Shown here in pieces: positions 42,734 to 51,675 of a stretch of 64,000 nt of DNA. A program made the position numbers and the translations under genes. How positions within the stretch are numbered: the stretch's first letter is position 1; the number at the start of each line of letters is the position of its first letter. Source of the DNA: Scatosoma sp045594025 (GTDB lineage Bacteria; Bacillota; Clostridia; Christensenellales; Borkfalkiaceae); NCBI GenBank assembly GCA_045594025.1, contig JAZNXS010000030.1, positions 6,172 through 70,171 of the forward strand. The letters run 5' to 3'. A model generated the notes under the pieces. It saw nothing but the letters and a program-made list of their open reading frames with translations. It searched no databases and was not told the origin of the DNA.

Positions 42734-43942
42734 CTACTGATATTTTAACCGCGAAAGCGCAAAATGCGCATAGAGCGCCGCGCCAACGTACAGCGCGTCC
42801 TCGTCAAAACGCGCTTTGGGATGATGCAACGGATATGCGTAGCCTTTCTCTCTTTCCCCTGCTGACAGCGCCATCATAATCGACGGAACTTCATGCGCGA
42901 TATAGGCAAAATCTTCCGAGCCGCCGCTTCGTTTCACGGCGCTGTTTGGGCTCAACTCTTGCACGGTGAACGCCTTCTTTTTTCCCAACAATTCTTTGGC
43001 TACGCTTGCCGTAAAAACAGATAATTCCTCGTCGTTCCATAATGTGGGACAACCGCTTGTAAATTCCGTTTTTGCTTGCAAGCGATGGGCTTTTGCTATG
43101 GCATTCACCGTTTCTATAATTCGTTTTTTAAGACGAATACGTTCCTCCTCATTAAAGATACGCGACGTTCCTTTCAGGGTAACCATGGACGGAATCACGT
43201 TTCCTGCCTCTCCACCGTGTACGCATCCAACCGTTAAAACCGCGCCTTGCGAAACGGGGATTTCCTGCGCGGTAAGCCCATTTAACGCCAAAATTAAGTG
43301 CGCCGCCCCGGAAAGAGGATTTCTCCCCTCCCACGGCGAAGAGCCGTGACAGCCTTTCCCAGTCAAGCGCACGGTGAAAAAATCTGCGGCAGGTGCGCTG
43401 ACGCCAGGCGAGGAAATGATCGCCGTTCCCGTAGGGAAATCCGTATTCGTCATCACATGCAGCATCATTGCCGCTTGTGGCGAGGGGTTTTCTAGCACGC
43501 CGTGTTTCAAAACGTCGTTTGCCCCCTCCAACGTTTCTTCCGCAGGCTGAAACAATAACTTAACACAACCGTCGCAATCCCCCTCGTTTTCCTTGAGCAG
43601 CTTTGCCGCACCCAATAACATGGCTGTATGAAGATCGTGTCCGCAGGCGTGCATATTTCCCTTTTTACAGGCAAACGTTTCCCCCGATTTTTCCTGTATA
43701 GGCAAGGCGTCCATATCCGCGCGCAAAAGAATACATTTTTTCGCATTCACTCTACCCATGGTCGCAATTACCCCTGCTTTTCCACAAGGTTTTGGGATAT
43801 ATCCAAATGATTTTAGCGTGCTTTCCACAAAGCTTACGGTATCCTTTAAATCAAACCCGATTTCGGCGTGACTGTGTAAGCTTCTTCTATATTGTATAAG
43901 TTCCTCTTGCAAGGCTTTGGCTTGTTTCAATAAACTGTTCAT
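42734..43942 (-). CDS. M20 family amidohydrolase
   Basis: A 402-residue M20D-type hydrolase starting at ATG 43942. RADMDALPIQE and HACGHDLHTAMLLGAA carry the metal ligands; FQPAEETLEGA carries the catalytic Glu. Relatives hydrolyse N-acyl amino acids (hippurate, N-acetyl-diaminopimelate, amide hormones); the substrate cannot be read from sequence. There is no ribosome binding site at the ATG; CATACTAAGCGC lies directly before it, so the message may be leaderless. Independent of the downstream TIR operon, from which a terminator separates it. Confidence 0.92.
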   Translation of the reverse strand: MNSLLKQAKALQEELIQYRRSLHSHAEIGFDLKDTVSFVESTLKSFGYIPKPCGKAGVIATMGRVNAKKCILLRADMDALPIQEKSGETFACKKGNMHACGHDLHTAMLLGAAKLLKENEGDCDGCVKLLFQPAEETLEGANDVLKHGVLENPSPQAAMMLHVMTNTDFPTGTAIISSPGVSAPAADFFTVRLTGKGCHGSSPWEGRNPLSGAAHLILALNGLTAQEIPVSQGAVLTVGCVHGGEAGNVIPSMVTLKGTSRIFNEEERIRLKKRIIETVNAIAKAHRLQAKTEFTSGCPTLWNDEELSVFTASVAKELLGKKKAFTVQELSPNSAVKRSGGSEDFAYIAHEVPSIMMALSAGEREKGYAYPLHHPKARFDEDALYVGAALYAHFALSRLKYQ

Positions 43943-43967
43943 GCGCTTAGTATGGGCAAACCGCATA

Positions 43968-43996
43968 AAAAAACGCACCCTTCCGGGTGCGTTTTG
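43968..43996 (-). terminator. Terminator of the TIR cassette
   Basis: Minus strand: AAACGCACCC-ggaa-GGGTGCGTTT followed by TTTT, 12 bases after the stop at 44008. Confidence 0.9.
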
Positions 43997-44007
43997 ATAA
44001 AGTTCGC

Positions 44008-46092
44008 TTATTTGGATCCTGCGTTCGACGGCTCGTTCGCCTCTCGTTTAATAACGGAATAATCAATCCTATCTAACGCTTCGCACATGCCGTCGATGAC
44101 CATATAATCATAACGGTATATCGATGCCAGCGTATTCATATCCGTAGAGCCAACCTTCTTTTCGCCCTTTTCAGCCGCTTCTTGTAACACTTTTTGCTTA
44201 TGCTTAAGCAGCTTGTCAAGCCCAGCATACGTCGTCAGGCAGGCATGGCGGAATTTTGCTCCGTTCTTGTGCTGTAACACGTCCTTACCCTTTTCGTTAC
44301 GCGTCCAAATAAATTCCTTAAACGGTAAGGGCTTATATCCGGATAACAAGTAGTAGGCATTCCAACGGGAATGTTCGATAAACGCCAACACGTTAGCCGC
44401 CTGCGTCCCAAAGAAGTAGTTGTAATCCTCCCCTTTGCTATCCATAAAGACGCCGGGGCAGTGCTTTTCGATTTCCGCTTTCGTAAGTCCTTCCCCTTTA
44501 CCCTTCTTTAATTCTAAGCCCATAAGATGCAGCTTGAAATAGAGGTTCAGCGCCGCGTTAATGTTAGAATATTGCTCCACCACGGGCAGCTTTTGCCAGT
44601 CGCGTAACTGCGCCCATTTATCTTTCGTGTAATCGTTATATAAGTCGTTTACGTTTTGAGAGAGCACCATTAAGTCATTGTTAACAATGTTTTCATGCAA
44701 GTAACACTCTGCATTCTCCCCGAAATAAACAATGTTTTTCTCGTCTTTGTTCAATAAACGACTTTCCTTTCCCTTCGAGCGAACGAAAATCTTGTAATTT
44801 TGCTCGTCCTCCAAGTATTTTTTAAGATCGTGCGCGAAATCAGCGTCTTGATAATCGTCGGATATGGACACGATGAAATACGTATACGTATCTTTGTTGA
44901 CCAGCGCGCGAATCTGTTTACGCGTCTCCGCAGAATGCGCGTCCATCGGTAAGCTTTCCTTTAAATCGCAAATCTTTTCCGCTGCGGGTAAATCGGAATT
45001 TTTAAAAATCTCGTCGTACTCGTTAATCAGCTTGATAAAATGCTCGTTATTGAAGCGTTCGCTGTTGTTTTCAAAGGTATAATAATGCACGGGCGCGGCA
45101 TATAACTGATCCCCTTTTTGCTTTGCAAATTGGAAATTCGTCGCCATCAGTTTGAACAGCTCATAATTGACTTTTCCAAACCCCAAAAAGACAACGTTGA
45201 CTTCCTTTTCATCTTTCAACGTTAAGTTCTCGTTGAAAAAGCTACGGGGCATGTACTTGGTGATGGGGTGTTCCATGATAAAACGGCGCGCCATCAGCTC
45301 GTAACGGCAGAACGGCAATACGAACGTATTTGCTTGCTCGGAAACGTCCGAAAGATACTTTTCACGCACCATTCCCAGCTCATTTACATTGGCTTCCAAA
45401 TGTAAAAATAATCGCTTATCCCTCTTTTCCTTCAGTTTCTCAAAACACGATAAAATGGAAAAGTAGGAATAGCTTGTATCGCGGAATACAATCAAATGAT
45501 ACTCTGCGCCCTTTAAACACTTAGAAACGGTTTTTTCGTTCAATGGCGCTTTATGTACGGCATGTTGCTGTTTAATCAAGCTCAAATACGTCTCTTTGTC
45601 GATTTCTTCCACCCAAAGCACAGCGCCTTTATGGGCTTCTAAGTATTTCAAAGAGCTGGGCGACAGTCCGATTACGATGTCGCCGCCCATCATGAAGCTT
45701 TTGCGTTTCTTTAAGCCGTTTGTGATTGCCACGCCAAAGAAAACGAAAACGCCGAAGATAACGGTGATAAACGAGAGAATGCACGCCCCGATCATCGCTG
45801 CATGAAACCAAGGATTCGCTTGACTTAAAGCAAGCACCAACGAATCATTTAATTCCATGGATACCATGGATAACGTTTCATGAATGAGTAAAAATAACGT
45901 ATAGAACGTAATCTTCTCGCCGTTATAAACGGTCGCCATCGTATACAGCGCGTACACCACAACAAAGGCGGGCAGCGCATAAATCAAGCTTTTTTTGTCG
46001 ATCACCGCCCTCTTTTTGATAATCAAATACCCCAAAAACCCGATTAACGCTATTTCTATACATAAAAACAATATGCTTAATTCCGTATACAT
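44008..46092 (-). CDS. Membrane protein with TrkA-N-like Rossmann modules and C-terminal RyR domain
   Basis: A 694-residue protein, last gene of the TIR cassette. Membrane helices are at about residues 5-25, 36-57, 62-80 and 97-124. Two Rossmann-like segments resemble TrkA-N/RCK (GGDIVIGLSPSSLKYLEAHKG near 136, and VVFLGFGKVNYELFKLM near 300, with GxG). The C-terminus, about 568-690, carries RyR-domain features: EHSRWNAYYLLSGY at 573-586, RHACLTTYAGL at 615-625 and YDYMVIDGMCEAL near 660. RyR domains in bacteria occur with TrkA-N modules and are thought to bind nucleotide-like ligands. I infer a membrane effector or receptor for a TIR-made nucleotide signal. Confidence 0.75.
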   Translation of the reverse strand: MYTELSILFLCIEIALIGFLGYLIIKKRAVIDKKSLIYALPAFVVVYALYTMATVYNGEKITFYTLFLLIHETLSMVSMELNDSLVLALSQANPWFHAAMIGACILSFITVIFGVFVFFGVAITNGLKKRKSFMMGGDIVIGLSPSSLKYLEAHKGAVLWVEEIDKETYLSLIKQQHAVHKAPLNEKTVSKCLKGAEYHLIVFRDTSYSYFSILSCFEKLKEKRDKRLFLHLEANVNELGMVREKYLSDVSEQANTFVLPFCRYELMARRFIMEHPITKYMPRSFFNENLTLKDEKEVNVVFLGFGKVNYELFKLMATNFQFAKQKGDQLYAAPVHYYTFENNSERFNNEHFIKLINEYDEIFKNSDLPAAEKICDLKESLPMDAHSAETRKQIRALVNKDTYTYFIVSISDDYQDADFAHDLKKYLEDEQNYKIFVRSKGKESRLLNKDEKNIVYFGENAECYLHENIVNNDLMVLSQNVNDLYNDYTKDKWAQLRDWQKLPVVEQYSNINAALNLYFKLHLMGLELKKGKGEGLTKAEIEKHCPGVFMDSKGEDYNYFFGTQAANVLAFIEHSRWNAYYLLSGYKPLPFKEFIWTRNEKGKDVLQHKNGAKFRHACLTTYAGLDKLLKHKQKVLQEAAEKGEKKVGSTDMNTLASIYRYDYMVIDGMCEALDRIDYSVIKREANEPSNAGSK

Positions 46093-46143
46093 CTCTTTCT
46101 CCGCGGCCGTCCATAATCCTATACGGTTATGACGCCGATTCTT

Positions 46144-49089
46144 TTATAATTGATCGATGATATGTTTAAACTCAAAATTATTCTCTATCATTCTTTCAAA
46201 CAGCTCGATACCGATTTGCGTCTTCATTTCGTTTTTCTTGCTCTTCCACTGAGACGCTTCTTCCTGTGTGAACGTGTATTTTGCGGAAGCATAATACTCG
46301 AAGAAGGTATATACCGTCTGCAAAACATTGACGTCGTGCGCAATTTTCGCATTGATATTGTTGCTGTTATAGTATCCCGTCCAAACGTTATAATAATACG
46401 TGAGGTTGGCAATATTCGGATACGTGCCTTTTAAGAAGAGCTTTCTCATAAAATGATTTTGCTCGGCAGGATCCATATCCTCAGAGACCATTTTCGCCCC
46501 CTGGCTTCTGTTTTGAACCTGCGCCATGTCATGAATCAACAGCATATCCAAAATTTCTTTTTTGTTATAGCCTTCCGCCGCCATTTCTTCCGGCAGGAAG
46601 AGCATCGCCAAGAGCCAAGAGCTAAACATGTGCTCTGAAACGCTTTCCGGTACGTCTACCGTATCAATCCATTGCGTCCGTTTAATCTGCCTTAAAACGT
46701 TGCACTGATTGTACAGCATCGGGCCGATGTCAAGCCCTCCGTCAGCAAGGAAACGTAAGAAGTCCTCTTTGACGCTCTCGAAATAATAAAGAATTTTAGA
46801 GGATACGATATTGTGCGGCTTTTGTTGATACGTTTCCAAATAACGCACTGCATTTTTGACGTAGGTTTGAATGTCAAAGTTAGGCTTTATCACCTTACTT
46901 TGAATACGGGTTTGCAATAAGGTAAGCAACGTAACTAGATTGTTCTCTACAAACTTATCCCTATTGTTCTCCAACGACGCTTCCACTCTGGCCTCCAACG
47001 CCTTGATTGCGCCCTCGCCAAAATTCGGGTTCGTGTCCAGATAGTAGGTGTTATGCGCCCCCATTTGGTACTGTTCGCTGTAATATTCCACCGTTGCGCC
47101 ACGGTTTACGGCGTTTGCAATATCGTTGGTGATGACAATACACAAGTATTCGTCCATCATGTTGGCTTGGCCGTGGAATAACATACCCGTACAAACCGCG
47201 CGGAACAATAAATGCTTATCTAAATTATCCTGCGTGTTCTTGTTGTTGGTTTTCACCGCAGACTTTAACTTTGTAAACTCCCCTGTTAAGAAGGAAAGGG
47301 CATAGTTGACCATCTCCTTGCTGTAATTGATTCTACCAAGCCAAAAGGCTGCGTTCGCTTTTTGACGAACGTCAAACACCTCATATTTATCGTCGATAAA
47401 GGCGATGAATTTCTCCTGCAATTCATAGTTATCTTGTAACATTGCCACTACAAACTGGTTTGCCGTCGCCGTCAGCATAACTTTGAAGAAATCATAGTTA
47501 TTCAACGTCTTATAATTTTCGATTTGATAAACGAAATAATACGCAATCAAATACCCTAAGTAAGTATGATGTTTGTTGGGGAAAGACCACACTTTGCCAT
47601 CGTAAGCATTATCGATACAGCCGTCACCGCCGCTAAATAAATATTCAAACAGCGTTTTGGATACCTGCAATAGTCTTTCTTCTTCCAAATATTCCGTCAA
47701 AACGAACTTTTCATACATGTCGCTGAGGCAAATATCCGTATCGTAGCTGGTGGCAATTTCCCTTGCAATGAGCCTGATTAAGAATATATCCACAGAGGGA
47801 TATTTTAACTTCTTTAACAGGTCGTACACCGTCTCGCAAGCCGCGCTTTCCCCATACATTTTTAACACGCTGCGAATCACTTTCGTGATTTTTTGTTTTT
47901 GTTCGATAGGGATAGAATGGAATAATAATAAATATCCGCCGCGCATTTCCCCCGCGATAGGAATTACCTTCTTTAAGCGTATGCGGTTTTGAATCAAACC
48001 CGTATCGATCGCCACTGCTCTATTGTAGCGTTCGAAGGGCTTAAACAGCATATAAATGATTTTTTCGGGACTCAGACGGGTAACAACGTACTCTCTTACC
48101 CCTTCCAGCAAAAGAACGGGTTTTACTTCTTTGTTTTGCTTAACGTACTGGAAAAATTCCGCCGTGTCCTCCGAAATCAATTCCTGCATTTCGGATTCCG
48201 CATCGTTATAATCAAACTTTTCATAATACCCGATGGACAGGTATATCGGTAAAACGTCGCTTTCGTTTTTCTCGAAGCGATCCAGCATTTTAAAAAACGC
48301 CAGCTGTAATAACATGTTTTTCGCGCTGCCGGGCAACCCCTGCACACGGACGATATTATGCTCTTTTGCCGATAAAGCGTCTACCAATAAACGGACGTAA
48401 TCCGTATCTTGCGAAAGCAGTTCATCCTTGTTATAACCACTCACCGTTTCCGAGAATAACACGTTGGCTTCTTTTACAAAGCTATTATACGACTCCTCGC
48501 CGTCTACGCGGTCGAATAAGCTGTACGCAAATTTCGAGGAAAGCATCTTCAGTTTCCATACGATTGCCTTTCTCGTTAGATTATCTTCTATAACCGCCTT
48601 TGCCTTGACGGAAGCCTCTTCTGTCTTTTTTATAATGGGTCTGGGAATGCTCCGCAGCGTATCTGCGCGCGGAATTTCTTTGCCCTTTGCACCCAGAATG
48701 CTCATAATGGTCGAGCGCAGTTTTTCCAGCCCTTCTGCAAAATCGTGATACGCGTCAATCCAGTGCTTTCTTCCTAAGTAATACAAAAAGCCGTTGGAAA
48801 ATTTCACGTTTTCGATTTTGAACGCGATGATGGGTTTTTCGCAATCGAACGCGATTGCCAGCTCGTTGCTGACGTGGTTAGATTCGTTGGTGTCTTCGGA
48901 AGCAACCAACACGAACGCATCGCAATTTTTAATTCCTTCCACAATTTCTGTAGGATAATCCTTTCCGGGAGAAATACTGTACGGCGCCATCCAACACCCG
49001 ATTCCGCTTCTTTGCAGAAATTGATATACGGCGTCTGCGCTTTCTATGTTGTTAGAAGTATAGCTGATAAAAATCGAATTTGCGTTCAT
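46144..49089 (-). CDS. TIR - degenerate P-loop - HD domain protein
   Basis: A 981-residue protein starting at ATG 49089, nine bases after CAGGAG (an earlier ATG lacks a ribosome binding site). Residues 1-130 are a TIR domain: SIFISYTSN, GCWMAPYSISPGKDYPTEIVEGI and the NHVSNELA segment with the candidate catalytic Glu-76. Residues about 160-800 are helical with a Walker A-like GLPGSAKNM at 251-259 (Ser/Thr replaced by Asn) and a weak Walker B-like LLLEG, so ATP hydrolysis is doubtful. From 816 an HD hydrolase domain has VSEHMFSSWLL (His-820), LLIHDMAQV (His-853, Asp-854) and AHDVNVLQTV (Asp-919), the full ligand set, YfbR-like. It lies 36 nt after the TIR-methyltransferase gene. Confidence 0.8.
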   Translation of the reverse strand: MNANSIFISYTSNNIESADAVYQFLQRSGIGCWMAPYSISPGKDYPTEIVEGIKNCDAFVLVASEDTNESNHVSNELAIAFDCEKPIIAFKIENVKFSNGFLYYLGRKHWIDAYHDFAEGLEKLRSTIMSILGAKGKEIPRADTLRSIPRPIIKKTEEASVKAKAVIEDNLTRKAIVWKLKMLSSKFAYSLFDRVDGEESYNSFVKEANVLFSETVSGYNKDELLSQDTDYVRLLVDALSAKEHNIVRVQGLPGSAKNMLLQLAFFKMLDRFEKNESDVLPIYLSIGYYEKFDYNDAESEMQELISEDTAEFFQYVKQNKEVKPVLLLEGVREYVVTRLSPEKIIYMLFKPFERYNRAVAIDTGLIQNRIRLKKVIPIAGEMRGGYLLLFHSIPIEQKQKITKVIRSVLKMYGESAACETVYDLLKKLKYPSVDIFLIRLIAREIATSYDTDICLSDMYEKFVLTEYLEEERLLQVSKTLFEYLFSGGDGCIDNAYDGKVWSFPNKHHTYLGYLIAYYFVYQIENYKTLNNYDFFKVMLTATANQFVVAMLQDNYELQEKFIAFIDDKYEVFDVRQKANAAFWLGRINYSKEMVNYALSFLTGEFTKLKSAVKTNNKNTQDNLDKHLLFRAVCTGMLFHGQANMMDEYLCIVITNDIANAVNRGATVEYYSEQYQMGAHNTYYLDTNPNFGEGAIKALEARVEASLENNRDKFVENNLVTLLTLLQTRIQSKVIKPNFDIQTYVKNAVRYLETYQQKPHNIVSSKILYYFESVKEDFLRFLADGGLDIGPMLYNQCNVLRQIKRTQWIDTVDVPESVSEHMFSSWLLAMLFLPEEMAAEGYNKKEILDMLLIHDMAQVQNRSQGAKMVSEDMDPAEQNHFMRKLFLKGTYPNIANLTYYYNVWTGYYNSNNINAKIAHDVNVLQTVYTFFEYYASAKYTFTQEEASQWKSKKNEMKTQIGIELFERMIENNFEFKHIIDQL

Positions 49090-49125
49090 CTCATTTTTCT
49101 CCTGTGTAACCTGTCTTGTCACGCT

Positions 49126-50433
49126 TTAAAACCAAACGGTATACATAACGTACCCGGCGTTAAAAATAAACTCTTCGCCGAAAAAAGCCTCTTCCAAATC
49201 GTCGTAATATTCATCCACCCAAGCCAAAACTTCTTTTGCCGTTTCGTCGTTGGGATCTTCTTTCAGCATCAAGCCGAAATCGTTGGGGATAAAAGCGAAC
49301 CAAGACTCGAATAACAAGCGCTTCGCTTCATAATCCATACCCGTCGAGTTGATCCCGCAACGCTCTAAGCGGATATCCTTCGCACCAAGCTTTTTCATGT
49401 AGCTGTAAATTTGTCTGCCCGATTTACGGAATCCGCCCAGCTTATTAAACTTGTAGAAAGACTGAAATTCTTTAAACAGATTGTTTTCATCAGGGTAAGC
49501 GAACACCAACGTGTCATCCACGTCGCGAATGAACGCTACTGCATTCGGGTTCATATATTTCTTGATTTTTTTCAAAACTTTGAACGGAGATTCCAAATCC
49601 AAAATTGTCATAGTAAGATTGAGGAAATCAAAGCCCTTAATACCGCGCTCTTGCATGACCCTCGGTAATACTTCGTCAATTTTATCCTTGGTTAAATCCA
49701 TCAGATAAAACCGCATGTTGTCATGCTCTTCACAGAGTTTATTTCCCTCTTCAATCATCTGTTGATCATAGGAGAAATATACGGCTTTGCCCACTTCCTT
49801 ACGATCGAATCTTCTTATGGTAGAATCTGCGCTAAGCACATTAAAATCCAAAACGGCTACGTTCTCGCGGCCCAAAAGCAGCTTATCGTAATACGGCTTT
49901 TCATAGCTATACAACAGCTCTTCTTCGTTGTGGATTCTTTCACATTCTACTGCGTCTTCGGGCATGTAGTATTGATTAACCTTTCTTTCCACTTCCACCT
50001 TTTCATTCTTCTCGTAGCGCTCTGTTTTCTCAATACCTAAAATAGGCACCAGCTGTTCGTAAAGGTGGTAAATACTCTGTTCCAAAGGCTCGCTTACGGC
50101 GTCGATCCAATGCAGACGCTTTACGTAATATTCCATGGCTTTGGAAAGAATTCCTTCGTCCACTTTGAACGGGATAATGGTGATTTCACCGTTTAAAATA
50201 CGCTTGTACGCCATTTCCACTTCATTTAATACGTGCGGAGATTCCGACGAGTTGTGATTGAGAATCAAAACGAAAACTTTGCATTTTTCAATCGCTTCCA
50301 CGATAGACGTGGCGTAGTCGCCGTAAACGTCCCGAGGCGCATACCAACAACGCACCCCTCTCGTCTCTAATACAGAACAGATATTATCCGCGATCGATTT
50401 CGATTCGTGCTCGTAACTGATGAAAACGTCCAT
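49126..50433 (-). CDS. TIR domain fused to methyltransferase-like domain
   Basis: A 435-residue protein. Residues 1-135 are a TIR domain of the common bacterial type: DVFISYEHES, RCWYAPRDVYGDYATSIVEAI and SPHVLNEVEMAYK with candidate catalytic Glu-71, aligned to Glu-76 of its neighbour. Residues about 165-435 have the pattern of a class I SAM-dependent methyltransferase: VAVLDFNVLSAD (motif I, but without the GxGxG glycines), YFSYDQQMI, FYLMDLTKD and GFDFLNLTMTILDLESPFKVL, MNPNAVAFIRD. Motif I is degenerate, so catalysis is uncertain; it may bind nucleotide or serve as a sensor. Start ATG 50433 follows AAGGGAGAA. Confidence 0.78.
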   Translation of the reverse strand: MDVFISYEHESKSIADNICSVLETRGVRCWYAPRDVYGDYATSIVEAIEKCKVFVLILNHNSSESPHVLNEVEMAYKRILNGEITIIPFKVDEGILSKAMEYYVKRLHWIDAVSEPLEQSIYHLYEQLVPILGIEKTERYEKNEKVEVERKVNQYYMPEDAVECERIHNEEELLYSYEKPYYDKLLLGRENVAVLDFNVLSADSTIRRFDRKEVGKAVYFSYDQQMIEEGNKLCEEHDNMRFYLMDLTKDKIDEVLPRVMQERGIKGFDFLNLTMTILDLESPFKVLKKIKKYMNPNAVAFIRDVDDTLVFAYPDENNLFKEFQSFYKFNKLGGFRKSGRQIYSYMKKLGAKDIRLERCGINSTGMDYEAKRLLFESWFAFIPNDFGLMLKEDPNDETAKEVLAWVDEYYDDLEEAFFGEEFIFNAGYVMYTVWF

Positions 50434-50473
50434 ATAATTTCTCCCTTGTCTTTTGTTAATTTTGATTTGGTTA

Positions 50474-51070
50474 TTATGCTTTCGTTCCGCGGCGTATCAT
50501 GCGGTAGCAAGGAACGTCCGTAAAACCTAAATATTCGGTGGTAATTTCAAAACCCACCGCTTCGTACGTTTTCAACGCCGCCACGTTATCCTTCACCGAT
50601 TCGAGGTGGTAGGTCTTGTGAGGCGCGGCTTTTACGTATTCCGCCATCATTTTCTTTCCAATTCCCAAACCGCGATAACGACTATCTACGCAGACGTTAG
50701 CAATATAGACCCCATCGGGCTCGTCCTCAAACAGCTTGTAGTATTCGTTAAACGTTTTCGTGAACCGATCGCCAACCGCTTCGTTTGCATCGAGAAAACA
50801 ACGCACCATAGCGCCCAAATCAACGGAGATTGGCGTTTCTTGCGCCACGATAATTCCCACAATATTTTCACCGAGCGTTGCAACCGTGATATTGCGATAA
50901 TTGTAGATCGTATCACTGTGAATCATGTTAATGATTACGGGGATTCCCCTTTCAATATCGTTATCGTAAAGATATGGGAACACGTAATCGTCCGTATAAT
51001 AAATCAGCCGCGCCACTTGCATAAGATCGTCGCTAAGCGATAGCGGCCGCAAAATCAAATCTTGCTCCAT
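50474..51070 (-). CDS. GNAT N-acetyltransferase, second of pair
   Basis: A 198-residue GNAT protein starting at ATG 51070 (AAGGAGAG precedes it). The acetyl-CoA loop is IANVCVDSRYRGLGIGKKMMAEYVKA (R-G-x-G-x-G/K motif, about residues 120-145) and EAVGFEITTEY closes motif B. Residues 14-60 (DDLMQVARLIYYTDDYVFPYLYD) suggest an N-acetyltransferase of small molecules. It lies 40 nt before the TIR-methyltransferase gene, so probably shares its promoter. Substrate unknown. Confidence 0.85.
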   Translation of the reverse strand: MEQDLILRPLSLSDDLMQVARLIYYTDDYVFPYLYDNDIERGIPVIINMIHSDTIYNYRNITVATLGENIVGIIVAQETPISVDLGAMVRCFLDANEAVGDRFTKTFNEYYKLFEDEPDGVYIANVCVDSRYRGLGIGKKMMAEYVKAAPHKTYHLESVKDNVAALKTYEAVGFEITTEYLGFTDVPCYRMIRRGTKA

Positions 51071-51086
51071 ATTCTCTCTCCTTGGC

Positions 51087-51593
51087 TTATTTTCCATACA
51101 CTTCCCGATAAATTTCTTTTACTGCTTTTTCCGCGTTCTCTAAAACGCACGGACAACTCATTAAAATCAAGCGCACCTCGTTGCCGTTCTCTCTGTACGA
51201 AGGCTGCATATACGGATATTCGTTCGCTACAAAACCCTGTCTTTGATAAAAAGCAAAGCGACGCACCGCCATAGGCTCTTGAGGAGGTTCTACCTCCAAG
51301 ACGATTTGTCCGTAGCGTTGTTTAACAACCCCCAAAGCCGTCCCACCAAGCCCCTTATTACGGTGCTCGGCGTAGATGACAAAATGCTCCACAAATGCAA
51401 ACCCGTCAAATGCCCAAATCGCAATAAAGCCCACGTTTTCGCCATCTTTTTGAAGATGGTATAAATGATATTTCTCGTGGTCGTAAACCTTTTCGGCTTG
51501 CGGAAAGTCTCTTATTTCGTCTAAACAGAAATTTTGCTGCATTTGCACGTAAATTTGTGCCAAATCCGCTTTTTTCGACAAAACAAGTTGCAT
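51087..51593 (-). CDS. GNAT N-acetyltransferase, first of pair
   Basis: A 168-residue GNAT protein. HFVIYAEHRNKGLGGTALGVVKQ is the acetyl-CoA-binding segment, and RRFAFYQRQGFVANEY motif B. It is the first gene of the five-gene unit and has a strong promoter with a paired repeat upstream. Its presence in the TIR cassette could be accidental or it could modify a partner. Substrate unknown. Confidence 0.85.
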   Translation of the reverse strand: MQLVLSKKADLAQIYVQMQQNFCLDEIRDFPQAEKVYDHEKYHLYHLQKDGENVGFIAIWAFDGFAFVEHFVIYAEHRNKGLGGTALGVVKQRYGQIVLEVEPPQEPMAVRRFAFYQRQGFVANEYPYMQPSYRENGNEVRLILMSCPCVLENAEKAVKEIYREVYGK

Positions 51594-51621
51594 ACTACTC
51601 TCCTTTTTTACATCTTAGCCC

Positions 51622-51638
51622 TATGCGCGAAGCGCATT
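51622..51638 (-). other. Hairpin in the leader of the TIR cassette
   Basis: ATGCGC-ttc-GCGCAT lies between the promoter and the first ribosome binding site; a possible leader structure. Confidence 0.4.
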
Positions 51639-51646
51639 ATACGTAT

Positions 51647-51675
51647 ATTTTAACTGAAATGACCGAAAAAGTCAA
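51647..51675 (-). promoter_or_regulatory. SigmaA promoter of the TIR cassette
   Basis: Minus strand: TTGACT (51670-51675), 17 bases, TAAAAT (51647-51652), about 54 nt before the first GNAT ATG. A second TATAAT-like box lies a few bases downstream. Confidence 0.7.

Noticed and set aside
43942..43960. SigmaG promoter for the M20 gene
   Set aside because: The CATACTA element is present but there is no GNATR hexamer 17-18 bases upstream; the motif is recorded only as a similarity.
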